Below are positions 20,725 through 32,300 of a stretch of DNA of 64,000 nucleotides, piece after piece. Origin of the DNA: Ixodes scapularis (lineage: Eukaryota; Arthropoda; Arachnida; Ixodida; Ixodidae). Below the pieces are notes generated by a model. That model had not been told where the DNA came from. It made no database searches and was given only the letters and a program-made list of their open reading frames with translations. Position 1 is the first letter of the stretch. Every line of letters begins with the position of its first letter. The stretch spans positions 79,047,570 to 79,111,569 of the forward strand of contig NW_024609857.1 in assembly GCF_016920785.2 (NCBI RefSeq), in the 5' to 3' direction. Position numbers and translations under genes: made by a program.

Positions 20725-21353
20725 AAGCCAGCTAAAAAAGCATTAGGCAATTTTTCATAAAAAAGATATAGTTCGCTTCTTGTAGACACCAGACTAACAG
20801 TCCTCTATATTTTGCACGAACATGGGACAGTTTGCCTTATAGAGGCCTAATTGGTTCAAGTACCATTGTCACATATTCCGGCTGTGTTACATTATCCATT
20901 CTCCCGGCCTGAAGTGTCCTTCCGCGAAATTCGCGGGGTGTGGGGACTGGGACCCAGCTTCCCCGAAACCGAAGCGATCTTGTCTTTGTGGGAGGATGGA
21001 GTGACGAGCGGGCCAGCGTCCTGGGGTTTGGTTTCTTTTTGTTTTCCCTACGCCTGCGTGCTGGAATGCGGGGCCCGTTGAGGGTGACGTTTTTGGAAAA
21101 GACGAGCAGTACGAGCGGGAAACTCGGAAGCAACAGACGGAAGATCGTAACGTCGAGTCCATGGAGCGCAACGGTTGCGGGCAAGGTCTGGACAGGGGAA
21201 GACTTTGATCACAAAGTGTGTTTGTGATTGTGTGGCCACTTCAAACCGCCCAACCCACCGTGGTACCACCGGGACCACTCCGTCCTCCCTCCCAGACAGC
21301 ACCTCTCAAGACCCTCACTCCCGGACACGTGATACAAGATTTCCCCTCCACAC

Positions 21354-21392
<39 letters not shown>

Positions 21393-22723
21393 TAGTTAAA
21401 GTAGCGGTATTTCCGTAGTTGGTCTTTATTCTCACGGGTATCCAATTTTATTATTTTTATAACATTTAAGGTCCTAAGTTCCTATTTGTTTCCATGCTCG
21501 GAGAAGCTCCCGCCTAAGAGTTATTTAATGCATTGCACTAAAGTGTTGACTTAAGTTTTTGACTAATTCATTTTGTCTTGAGTATTACTTTTTAGTCGCC
21601 CGTGCACCGGCCGAGTGAAGTGTGCACGAGTCCTGTTGTTTCCTCGGCTCGGCATTTGTCAACTTTTTTTTGTACTATTATTTTATTATCTTGTCTTTTC
21701 AAGCCGTAGTTCTATTAAACTCGTTTTGATGAAAGTTGTGGGTTTCCCCTTTTTCGGCAAGACTAAACCGAGGCGTGGACCTATCGCCTGGTCGGCGGTC
21801 CTTTGTGTTTAAGCAGAGTATATCAGCAAACCTGTGAAATCAATATAGCCCTAAACCCGAGGACTATGAATTTTAAATGCAACGTTGTCCATAGTGACGC
21901 TCTCTCTATCAACAGAAACAATGAACGAACAACAAATCGCAGTTGCTGAAGGAAAGTGTAATCTAACATTTTTGCTCGTGCCCCGACCTAGCAAAAGATC
22001 GAAACGTGGCTCTTGCTGGAGTTCCCATCGAAGGCATCATGAATCAATGAACTTCTGAGAGAGCACAGTGCGCCTAGTTCTAATTGCAAATCAATCGCAG
22101 ATCTTGTGCCGATTACGTCGTGAATTCCAGGCCATCAAAAATATAGTAAATTTGGATAGGAGTAAAACACATGCAGTTCAATATCCGTGGTTGAAAAAGA
22201 ATGCCACAGCCAAGTGATCGACAGACTGGGGACGAAGCATCAAAGAAGTCTCTTGGTACAGTCTTGTAGACGAATAGATGATATTAGAGCAGCCCTTTGA
22301 ATCCGATTTTGTGATTATGCGGTTTTAAGTACAATATTGTCACTAATGAAGATAAAAAGAGGGCGAAGCGAACAGTGAACTGCACTGAAAATAAAGGTTT
22401 ATTTGGCGAACTTGTGCCAAACAAAAATAAAGAACGAGCGCAATTCAATAGAAAGGCGGGGCGGCGATTTAGCGGCGAGGGCGAACGAGAGCCAGACTGA
22501 CTCGACAAGGTCGTGGGCAGCTCCTTATCAACGGTGCGTGGCTATCTCCGAAATTCCGCAAAAAAGTTTCGAGCGTCGGGTGCTCGGGGCGAGATTGAAC
22601 TGACACTCCGAGAACAAGAAATCAGGTATAAGTGATAAAAGTTGCATTCTTCGGAGCAAGAATAACGCGAATCTTCTAAAAGTCCGTAACTGAACGTTAC
22701 TTTCTTGGCCATGCGGGCGTCAT
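20725..22723. other. No gene recognised; poly(T) tract and possible LTR-like block
   Basis: 20850-21350 is GC-richer with overlapping open frames on both strands but no motifs. 21355-21385 is an uninterrupted T run of about 30, which could be the poly(A) tail of a minus-strand retrocopy. 21600-21815 (CTATTAAACTCG, CTTTTTCGGCAAGACTAAAC) has the look of an LTR 3' part, without a partner. 21840-22723 shows nothing recognisable. Confidence 0.35.
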
Positions 22724-22725
22724 TA

Positions 22726-22884
22726 GGAAGTTTTCGTAGACCGCGTTTTTCCCTCCGCTAAGCCCTCCGCAACGATGAAATTACTACTGCGCCTGCGCGC
22801 CGATAGCCTTTACTGTAGAGTTCCGGGTACCGTAGCGTGTTGCGGAGGTCGTTGCGGGACGAAAAACGATCTACGAAAACTTCC
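22726..22884. mobile_element. MITE, 159 bp, TA target duplication
   Basis: GGAAGTTTTCGTAGA at the left end is matched by TCTACGAAAACTTCC at the right end, with further inner complementarity (TTTTTC, CCTCCGC/GCGGAGG, CGTTGCGG). TA flanks at 22724-22725 and 22885-22886 suggest a Tc1/mariner-type mover in trans. No coding capacity. Confidence 0.7.
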
Positions 22885-22886
22885 TA

Positions 22887-23531
22887 TAGGCCATATGCGA
22901 AATCCTTGCCAGCTATCATCATCATGCCATTAGGAGCCGCCATATTGGGGGGTTTATCCCATCTTCCAGTTGTGGACGAGGCGCATCTACATTAATCTCG
23001 GTTTTCATAATATTAGGGCAGTTTGTTTGTACACTCTACCGGTTGCTGGTTAGTTTCGGTTCAAAGAAGAAAAGAAAGACGGCCGCAAATTTCTGGAAAG
23101 GAATTGTCAGCAACGAAGTCGCATCAGTCGTCACTCAAGCAGTGAAGTGGGCCGTACAGTTCAATGAACGGTATTTTTCGAAGACGTCTGTGAAGGGTTC
23201 GTACTGGACTTGCATCAGGTGATCATATTTTAGTTCTACGACTTCCATTTTGCCGGGACTATTGTGAAACGGGCAAAACCATCGGTATGGGAACCTTCCA
23301 ATATGGGGGAAATCTGATAATTGATCATGAATACACTAGATGGCGCTTCTTTTTGCATATGGTATATTATTCACTTTTTAATAGCGCATCGTCCAAGATG
23401 CACCGGGAAAGGAAAACAAAACTGGCTAAACACAAACACACACACACACATTTGCGCCATGAAACCCGCGAACAACAACAACACAAACACATATACTCAC
23501 AAAAGCGGCGAGCCGAAATAAACATGCAGCG
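22887..23531. other. No gene recognised; short CA/CAA repeats
   Basis: 23430-23500 contains CA and CAA runs. Otherwise no coding or structural signal was found. Confidence 0.35.
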
Positions 23532-25941
23532 TCACAATCCTAACGAGCGTAGAACGGCTTGATTCGAACTGCGTGGATCACTTCGGGCCGTAGCTGGCGG
23601 CGTCCTGATGGTCGCGTTCCGTCGGGGAGCACCTCGTAATTCAAGTCCCCAAGGTGGCCAATGACCTTGTAGGGCCCGAAGTAGCCTTTCAATAGTTTCT
23701 CCCTGAGGCCGCGGCGGTGAATGGGCGTCCATACTCACAACCTGTCTCCGAGCTGAAAGTGGACGTCTCAATGACGAAGGTTGTTGCGGCCAGCATCGAC
23801 GCGCTGCTGATCATGAATTCGGAGTCGGGCGAGCTGGCGGACTTCATCGGCCCGCTGCGCAACCAGCTGGGCGTCGTCGGTGCTGTCGTCCCTCAGGTCG
23901 GTGGTCGTGGGATAACATGGCTTCGAGCATCGTCCTCAGCTTTCTCCCGTGCACCAGCTGCAAAGGCGTAATTCCAGTGGTTTATTGATTCGTCGTTTGT
24001 ACGCAAACGTGACGTAGGGCAACACCTCAAACCGCGTCTTGTGTTCCAGGTTCACGTAAACCGAAATTATGTCTTATGGTCTCGCTTAGTCGCCCCGTCA
24101 GCCCGTTGGTCTCCGGGTGATGTGCTGTGGTCCGGCGGTGGTTAATGTGGCTCAGGCGGAGTATCTCTTTTGTCAGTTGCGCCATGAACGAGGATCCTCG
24201 GTCTGGGATCAGAACTTGGGCAGCGCCGTGTCGGAGGACGATAGATTCAACGAAGAACTTGGCGACTTCCACAACAGTTCCCGACGGAAGCGCTTTTGTG
24301 TCGGCGTACCGGGTGGGATAATCATTTGCCAAGATTATCCGACGGTTTCTCTGCACAGACGACGGAAAAGGTCCAAGTATATATATATCCATTCCAATCT
24401 GCTGGAACGGTGCAGTCAAGGGCGCGATCGGCTGCAGGAGGCCTGCCGGCTTCGTCGGCGGTTTCTTCCGTTGCAGGCACGCGTGGCACGATCGTGTATA
24501 GAGGTGGACAGTCTTCGGGAGCTTGGACCAGTACCTCTTGTCTCGGATCATTGCGAGAGTCCTGCTGCAGCCAAGGTGACCAGATGCCCAGTCGTCGTGG
24601 CAGACTTGGATGATATAGTCTCGAACACTAGTAGGAATTACGAGGGGCCACGTTAAGTTACTGTCCCCGAAGTTTTCTTTTTAGAGAATACATTTCTGGA
24701 CAGCGAGCTTCGGGAGGGTACGTGAGAAGGCTCGTTGAATCGTACTCCCTCGTCCCTCCAAGTGGTCGATCAACGCGTGCAGCTCAGGATCGTCCCGTTG
24801 AAATGCTGCCATACCGTTAATGCTCACTGTTCCAATAAGGTGAACGTCGTTGTCGCCGTCGTCTTTGACTCTGCCGGTAGCTGACTCGGAAGGGGCTCTG
24901 GGGAGGCGGTCGGCGTCGCTGAGTTTTCAGCCTAAATTAGAAACCACGGCCCCGTTGTACTCTTGCAGGTATAAGCTTCATCGCTAACCAGCATAGCCAG
25001 TGGTGGTCGGTGACCACTCGGACAAGGCTTCCGTATAGGAATGGGCGGAATTTCGTGATGGCCCAGACGACGGCAAGGCATTCCTTTTCAGTCGTCGTTT
25101 AATTTCGTTCCGCGTACGACGACGTCCGACAAGCGCGGGCGATTACGCGTTCTGTACCCTCTTGTCGTTCGACTAGTACCTCGCCGAGACGCCGAGACTT
25201 GTGTTGCTGGCGTCCGCGTGAACTTCTGTTTTGTCTGATTGGTCGAAGTGTCCAAAAAATGGGTGTCGACTAGAGTCATCGCTTTAGCTCGTCGAATGCC
25301 TGTTGTTGTTCTGCCCATTCGAAGTTCACGGTGTCTTCGTGAGGTCCGTGAGCGGCGCAGAAAGCATGGAGAAATCCCGCACAAAGCGCCTGAAGTACGC
25401 GCAAAGTCCCAAGAATCTTCGGACGGCCTTCTTGTCGGTGGGCGGAGGAAATTCCGCTACGGTGCGAGTCTTTTAAGAATCAGGACGAACAATTTCGTTG
25501 CTCACAACGTGACCTAGGAAGTTCAGTTCGCCGTAGGCGATCCAGCACTTCATCGGCTTGAGTGTGAGCCTGGCGGTCCCGATTGCTTGAAGAACGTCCC
25601 AAAAGCTTCGCAAGTGCTCGTCGAAGTTGGCCGAGAATACCACGACGTCGCCGAGGTAAACGAGACAGCTCTGCCATTTGACGCCTGCCAGTACGGTATC
25701 CATGACACGCTGGAACGTTCTTGTCTCGGTCCCCTTCGTCGACTTCGATCTGCCAGTAGCCACTCTTCAGGTCCATCGATGAGAAGTATCGGGAGTGGCG
25801 CGGCCGGTCCTGCATGTCGTTGATGCGGGGGAGCGGATATATGACTTTCTTTGTGACCGCGTCGAGCCTCCGGTAGTCTACGCAGAATCGAAGGTTCCGT
25901 TTTTCATCTTCACCAGTACACTGCAGGCGGAAATGTGACAA
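23532..25941 (-). pseudogene. Decayed Ty3-type pol (RT to integrase)
   Basis: Minus-strand pol with several frameshifts. About 25941-25740 reads RFCVDYRRLDAVTKKVIYPLPRI and SSMDLKSGYWQIEV. About 25720-25473 reads TFQRVMDTVL, then YLGD at 25658-25647 where YLDD is required, then LNFLGHVVS. RNase H-like pieces are scattered to about 24900. Integrase at 24551-24027 has HACLQRKKPPTKPAG, D in IGMDIYI and D in LIPDRGSSF, but HPETNGLTGRL, where the expected Glu is Gly. About 23771-23532 resembles the C-terminal integrase tail. Both polymerase and integrase active sites are altered, so it is dead. Gag and LTRs were not found. Confidence 0.85.
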
Positions 25942-26545
25942 TCATAAACTTTATTTCTCCGAATGATAGTCGAAAGTTATTTAACTCATAAAGATCATGC
26001 AGTTAGCAGCGCTACATGTCGAACTTTCAAATACAGTAAACAAATGAATTTTCTCGACGACCTAATTTTTGAGGATTTCACGAATCTCCTACAATTCGCG
26101 AAAACTAGGCTCCACGAACAATTCTGGTAAAATGTAGACACATTAGAATCTATATTAAAATCCCACCACGTCGCAAAAATTAGAACCCGCGAATTATTTT
26201 AAAATTAAAGCTTAGACCTAAATCACGAGGTAATGAGCCCGCGAAAAATAAGTCGTTTACAGTAACTGAGTTACATTCATCTCTAGTGATGTCATGTTAT
26301 ATTGCACACCCAAGATCTGATTTGCAAAGTTCGTCATGCTTGGGAACATCTAGATAGTGTAGGGCAATGATATAGTTTGAGATTTCCTATCAAGTAATAT
26401 TTTGATATTAGCACAGAAGTTCACGTCTAGCCGTGAATTATTTGGACTTCACGCAGCCGCCATTTTGAAGTCATCAAGTGCGTCTACACTGCGTGGTTAG
26501 CAAACCCGGATTTTGAGTATGCCGAGTGAAAATTTTGTAAATCTA
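25942..26545. other. No gene recognised
   Basis: Contains repeated short GCGAA/TTCGCGA phrases (CGCGAAAACTAGGCTCC, CCCGCGAAAAATAAG) suggesting an old noncoding repeat. No boundaries can be set. Confidence 0.3.
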
Positions 26546-26546
26546 G

Positions 26547-26653
26547 TTGGGAGAAACCTACAACAAAGCATTATGTAAACAGTGTCAAGCGCGTGAAGAA
26601 GTAGCGGAGCGACACAGACTGTTACTCCTTCGGCGTAACCGCCATTGTTCTTC
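26547..26653 (+). CDS. Possible exon with CxxC motifs, ends at GTGAGT
   Basis: An open stretch with CKQC at the start and CSSC at the end, separated by a basic/acidic helix-like segment (QAREEVAERHRLLLLRRNRH), directly followed by a consensus donor GTGAGT at 26654. A second CxxC pair with similar spacing occurs at 26993-27181. Joining this donor to the next acceptor (TTTTTCAG before 26792) would give a stop codon, so the pieces may be a pseudogene or I may have the wrong junction. Family not recognised. Confidence 0.3.
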
Positions 26654-26989
26654 CTGTGAGTCAGCCTTATCAGTTTCGAATTTTACCAGATTAATTTTTA
26701 GATGTATCTCTCTTGTTTTCGTCCTAAATTGGCTGAATACAAGAATCATAAAAAATGCGCATTTAAATTAATTTTCCGTTTTGTTTTTCAGAAATATGCT
26801 TTGAGCCCCTAAACGATGTAAAGTCAGAACGTAGAGAATACTCACAACGATGGAATTATGCATCTGCCATGGAACGCCAAGATTTTAGCGGCATAGTACA
26901 AGTGCTCAACGCAAGCAGTATACGGCAAACATTCAACACTCTGCGTAGGCCCCTACCATCCTACAAAGTAACTACTCATTTTTTTTTTC

Positions 26990-27181
26990 TGTTTGCAAGA
27001 CTGTGTGTGCATTAACTGCGAAGAACCACTGCTGAAAGAGGCTACCGAACGGTACAAAAGCATACGACAACACCATGCACATTGTGAGGACATGCATGAG
27101 ATCCACAGGTTGCCTCAAAAATGCAGAACATGTAAAAAGAAAGTTTTTTTGCAAATCTTTAGCAGACTGAAGACATATTAA
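26990..27181 (+). CDS. Possible exon with CxxC motifs, CxxC-27-CxxC-like
   Basis: Open frame to a TAA at 27181 reading DCVCINCEEPLLKEATERYK, a histidine-rich middle (IRQHHAHCEDMHEIHRL), then CRTCKKK. Preceded by a T-rich tract and GCAAG that could be an acceptor. The cysteine and charged-residue layout resembles the piece at 26547-26653. A further open stretch lies between them (about 26792-26967). It may be a zinc-binding domain of a host gene or a decayed transposase; not identified. Confidence 0.3.
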   Translation, partial: CLQDCVCINCEEPLLKEATERYKSIRQHHAHCEDMHEIHRLPQKCRTCKKKVFLQIFSRLKTY

Positions 27182-29950
27182 CCTACTTCACTGATTACTA
27201 CTCTAAACGCGAACAGCCAGTAATGCGAGAGATACACTGTCAGCTCTAAAAAAACATTGCCGGAATACGAACTGCATATTTCTTTGACATCTGGTTTTAT
27301 GCTTCAGCGAATTATATTGTGCACCTGATGAAACTATTCCATATTTACTTCGTTCTTCGCGTGTATAACCAGGTACAGTCCCAATGAAACCCAACTGCGA
27401 CTCTCGACAGAACGGGTTTTTCTTTCGAGGGGGGCTGGCCTGGTGGCTTCCGATTGTATAAATGGTAACTTGGCGGCGGGCCCATTTAAGAGAGGGGGGG
27501 TGGAGGGGGGAGAGCACGGTATACTTTGTGTTCGTGCGGGTATCGCAGCAGGTAACGTTAAACAAACTATCAAAAATAGGCAATAGTCAGGACAATTTTA
27601 TTTTATCTTTATTTATTTATTTTTATTTCGGGAAATGCGCTGTGTAATGCAAGGTGCAAAATAAAAACACAAGAAAACATAAACGCTGGATGGTATTTTT
27701 TTATGCATTTGATCTTAGAACCCACCGCGCTTCCCCCAGGCTCTGAGATGGGCCCGCCGCCACTTGACCAATTGGTACAACCGGCTGTCGCCTGACTGGC
27801 ACCCCGCCTAGAAGGACGGGCAGTCCAGTGGTCCAGTAAAGTTTGATTGCGACTGTATTTCCGGTGAACGTTATGGTGGACGACAATATATATAATGTTA
27901 TTTTATTGATGTGTATCTCTTACCAGTGTTTATACCCCCCCCCCCCCGGGCCCCCACGCACACACAACCAAACCAGAAAATGTTTCCCTGAGTTTCTATT
28001 TTAATAATAATGCCTGGATTTGCTACTGACCTGAAACAACAATACAGGTATTTTGTGTGGTGCAAACTACACTGGTACCGAACACAAAGGCCAGTATGAA
28101 ATCTCAAACAACATACGTTAGCGAAACCGAATTAAACATGCATCATATGCCTTGAAATACTCAGAAGGACCAAAAACATTTATGAATATGTAGTTTAAAA
28201 GTTTGAAAATAGGCAAAATGTCAGTTAACTTCATTTACATTCTTCTACATTATTTTAAACTCCTTAAAAGGGAAGTAGAGGACATATCTAGGGAATAAAA
28301 AGCTGAGACGCTCCGACTGACCATAGCCAGGGCGCGAAAATCTATCGACCGTAATAACTCTCTGATTTCACTTTGACATAAACCAGTTTCTGCAGAAATA
28401 AAATATATGAACTGCCTCCTTACAGTCAACTCGAACAATCAAAATTGGTGAGTAACCTTCATAATAGTAAAAGTATCTGCTTATAATAAAACTTCCATAA
28501 ACGTATGTTATTATTCGTTTTTGAACGTTTTCAATTGCAAGGATTTTAGATACGATAAAAAAAAACTAAAACGACAGCACCATATTCTAGCCATGATGGA
28601 ACTTAAAATGTATAAAAGTGCAATAGACATACCGGCGTTGAAATTAGGTAACAGAATAGAACAATAAAGCCCAATGTTCCTTACGCTGCATTTACCGTTA
28701 TATAAACAGGGTTCCTAAAATAACTTTAGTTGTCGATACAGGTTAGGACGTGCTCATAAAGGCGTCACGCCTATTTATGGTTATCAATAAAATTTTATAT
28801 GGGGTAGCAAGAAATGCCCGAACAATAAAATGAACCTTATTTTTGCAAAAATAATATCGTGTATTCTTTTTTTTCGAAAAAGAAAACTGCATCTGAGAGG
28901 AGCTTAAACGAGTTTCCCAAATGCGCGAAGGCACAACTTTGAGGGTCAATGGAATAAAAACTACAACTGTGTACAACGTAAATATTACTTTTTATGTCTA
29001 AAGCACGCCAACCGGTCCAAACGATTATATCAATTTGTTTATTTACGTTTACCTTTAAAGGAAAATGAAATTACAAATTCGGCCATTGCGCCACTCTTTT
29101 CTAATTAGTAATCATTTGGGGATTTCTTTAACACATCTGAAAATTATGTATTTAAACTCTAACATTTTGTGTTACTTTATACCTCATTTAGATAAAAAAA
29201 TATAATTAGCGCTCAACTATTGTGTTTTTTATTGAGCCTGGTAATTTTATAAATATAGAAAAAGATGAATCAATTTGAAATTTTAAGCTGGAATTAGTGA
29301 AATAGTACTCCTAGAATTTCTTCAAACAACTCTCGATGAGCCCTTGTAAACTGGTAATTCAAAATTGCCCCAAAACAAGTCGGATTATATTGTTTTAGTT
29401 ATAAAAATGAACGTCTATACAGGCCTGTTGCAGTCAATTACCGTTGGAGGGTATCTGTCTCAACGTCTAGAGCTATTTGAGCTCCGCATTCAAAGTGGTC
29501 GACTACGTAGAATTACCTCCCTGGCACCATAAAGCATGATACAAAAAAAAAAAAAAACGAATTTTGTTTTTTAGTGAGGCGGGCAGTATTTCCTATAAAA
29601 ACTTAATTTTTTCGGCGCATTCGGTCCCTAGGGTGTTGTGCTTGGTTGATTGCGTTGTACTGCACTACTTTCCCAGGGGATTACTTTAATATGGGTAGTC
29701 TGATGACAAAATTATTCGATTAATGTATCTGAGCATCACTGTGCTGAGTTTCGAATTACGATGGACTGAAGCGGACGCTACGAGATACTCAGCCGATTCA
29801 GCGTATCAAATGACAACGCGCCATACGCCTCTCTCAAAGATCACGTGACACTCACACGGCATTGAATCGACTTGTATGGATCGTAGCTTCGCCTGTGGTC
29901 CATCGCAAGGCGAAATGGAGCATGGGAACAGGAGACGGCACATAATATAG
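27182..29950. other. No gene recognised; C-rich tract
   Basis: About 2.8 kb AT-rich with no coding signal I trust. 27934-27960 is a C15/G3/C5 tract followed by CA repeats. 29542-29556 is a short A run. No palindromes or tandem repeats stood out. Confidence 0.4.
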
Positions 29951-30279
29951 TCGCGAAACTGTGCTCGCGCGAGCGTTTAGTCTAGCATTACCTTATAGCT
30001 TTAACTACTCCGAAAGTTCCCTCGTTTCCACGGCACGGCTCATGATTTCTGCCGGAGTCGGGAGGCCCCAAATGGGGGTGCGCGTGAACGATGTAACAGT
30101 ACTCTTAGTTTACAGAACCCCATGTCGTAGATGCCTTGTCGTGTGCACCACTGCTTTTGGAGTATCCACTTCGGAGGTGGTTTTTCTCCGTGTAAAACTT
30201 CAGGGCCTTCGAATGTGCTTTTATTCTTTATGAATGCTCTTGTGAGCTCCGCTTGAAATGTGTGATGTCGTGTGTATGC
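29951..30279 (+). repeat. 330-bp direct repeat, copy 1
   Basis: Starts TCGCGAAACTGTGCTCGCGCGAG and ends near GTGTATGC. It aligns almost without gaps to 31839-32168 at roughly 80% identity by eye, including GGAGGCCCCAAATGGGGG and TCCACTTCGGAGGTGGTTT. Both copies read an open frame with STARLM, AGVGRPQMG and STSEVV, with third-position changes only slightly in excess. It could be an old LTR pair or a duplicated exon. Confidence 0.7.
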
Positions 30280-30616
30280 GCTGAAGGTGTGGGTAAGTTT
30301 CTTTAGAAGTATTACCCCCAAAGGGTAGTTTCTTAAATGTGCATTCTAAGTCTTAACTTTATGTCAGTTGTTTTTATAAACTTTTATTTTGACTAATCTA
30401 ACGAATAAGTCTGATGACCACAATTGCATCGTGTCAAAAATGGTGGAGTCTGCGGGGTACGACCCATTGTACGAATCACCAAATGGCCCGTGACTCAAGC
30501 TGCAAAATGTCTTCATCCTCACCCTCGGACCCTGATCCAGTGGCAAGAACACCTTCTCGTTCCGTCCGGGCCCAACGTGACATCTAAGACGTCAAAACAT
30601 CCAGGGTGAAGCCATC

Positions 30617-30871
30617 ATGACTTCTCTCGTCGCTCTTCTCACTCTGACAATTTTTGCGTGTGTGGTGCTTGCCAAAACGCTCAGTATTCCCCAAGAAGCT
30701 TCTCTCCAAATTGAAGTAGGATTTCTCCATTCGCTACAGAAGTGCCGTCTGTTCCTTGTACAGCATCGCGCTGGTTTTAAGAATGATGGAACTTCCACTT
30801 GCCCGTTCGAAATATCCGATAACGTGTCTTTGAAATTTGTCGTCGCTCATGAAATTTGGAACTCATTTTAA
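30617..30871 (+). CDS. Candidate small secreted protein (84 aa)
   Basis: ATG in a fair initiation context (GCCATCATGA) opens 84 codons. Residues 1-19 form a textbook signal peptide: short polar N-end, hydrophobic core VALLTLTIFACVVLA, then a likely cleavage before KT. The mature part (about 65 residues) has two cysteines (near residues 43 and 62) and no motif I recognise. It would be secreted. Small secreted proteins are abundant in arthropod saliva, but nothing ties this one to a known family. No strong splice donor or poly(A) signal directly follows, so it could be a single exon, a first exon, or chance. It lies between the two 330-bp repeats. Confidence 0.4.
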   Translation: MTSLVALLTLTIFACVVLAKTLSIPQEASLQIEVGFLHSLQKCRLFLVQHRAGFKNDGTSTCPFEISDNVSLKFVVAHEIWNSF

Positions 30872-31838
30872 CTTCCTAGACCAAAAAACACTATTTGTTT
30901 TGTCGCTGGCGCGTCGCACATGTTTATAGAGGAACTTGAAACGTGTTTATTTCGTATATTAAAGAAAAGGTTTAGCTCGACTAGTATGACTTATATTTCC
31001 TTTTTCTTCCATAGCGCCTCGGGCCCCAAGAAGACGTTGTCACGTTCAATATGGCACGAGGTCTCCGGGTGCGTTCGTTAATGTCGCGCATTCTCCTCGC
31101 ACTCAGGTGGCTTTTAGTGTCGGTGGGACCAAGTACAGTCATGTTCAATACGACAAACTTCACCGATGTTGAGTACATGTGAGAAAGGATGGAGGGGCGT
31201 GTGAACCGACAACGTAACGAGTTCGATTTTCAAGCCAGTAAAAGTTGCTGTGCTTTTAGGCAATGGCAGCCGTGAAAGCTATCGAATACTGCTCCGCGTG
31301 TGTGAGTTATTCTGTTGTAGGATTCGGTCTAGTCAGGTACTTACGGCGGAATACCACGACGTTTTGTTTAATTTGAGAGAGGGCAGAATTCTAAGTAAGA
31401 GCTCTAGTTTATCCAGGGCGCGACAAATTTAACTATATCAGACTTCCGAAAACAACTACGAAGAAATCATCACCGGCAAAAGTGTGTTCTGAACGTCGAT
31501 GGAAGTTATTTCTGCTTATAAAACTTTATCTGTTATCATGTGGAATTCTAAGAAACTTTCTAAAGTAACGACATGTAGTAATGCCGATTGACAAGTTTTC
31601 TAATAGCGATCAGTATAACCCCGTGAATATGTGTTTTCTGTTTTAATGACGTGTAAGTTTTTCTGTATCCCTGATATCATGTATCTTATAACCAAAGTAG
31701 CGTTTTGTTGGAGTAACGAATTGACATTCAGGGTTACGTTTAAGAAAGTGTGTGCCCGCTTATCTCATGATGAAAGATTTATAAATTTTGTACGCGTATT
31801 TAATAATGAGGGCACTCTTTCTCCGTAATGGGAAGGTG
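30872..31838. other. No feature recognised between the 330-bp repeats
   Basis: AT-rich. Open frames are short and without motifs. If the flanking repeats were LTRs, this would be a nearly empty interior. Confidence 0.3.
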
Positions 31839-32168
31839 TCGTGAAATTGTGCTCGCGCGAGTGTTTAGTCTAGCTTTACTTTATATTTTGACCTTCTCCG
31901 AGGGTGCGCTCGTCTCCACCGCACGGCTCATGGTTCCTGCTGGAGTTGGGAGGCCCCAAATGGGGGCGAACGTGAACGCTGTAAAAGTACACTTAGTTTA
32001 CAAAACTCCGTGTCGGACATGTCTTTTCTTGTGCACGTCTGCTTTTGGAATATCCACTTCGGAGGTGGTTTCCCTCTGTGAATAACTTCTCGGTCTTCGA
32101 ATGTGGTTTGTATTCTTCAGGAATGCTCTTGTGAACTTCGTTCGGAATGTGTTCTGTATTGTGTATGC
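31839..32168 (+). repeat. 330-bp direct repeat, copy 2
   Basis: The partner of 29951-30279, 1888 bp downstream in the same orientation. Its open frame stops slightly earlier than in copy 1. Confidence 0.7.
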
Positions 32169-32214
32169 ACTAGTTCTTTTTTTAAATGTACAATTTACTT
32201 TGGGCTCCGAGCCT

Positions 32215-32300
32215 TTTGATTGGCTCTAAGAAAACTTCTGTAATTGGTTGACAAAGTGGCTCCAGAATGCTGCGACACCAATATAAGGAGCCGCCAAAAG
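32215..32300 (+). promoter_or_regulatory. Promoter-like block: two inverted CCAAT boxes and TATA
   Basis: ATTGG at 32219 and 32243 (CCAAT on the other strand) precede TATAAG at 32282-32287 with spacing expected of a polymerase II core promoter. GC-rich sequence follows to about 32530. No coding frame with motifs starts downstream, so it may belong to an LTR or a noncoding transcript. Confidence 0.35.

Noticed and set aside
23400..23530. CRISPR-like or tandem array from CA/CAA runs
   Set aside because: Simple sequence only, no spacer structure; eukaryotic context.
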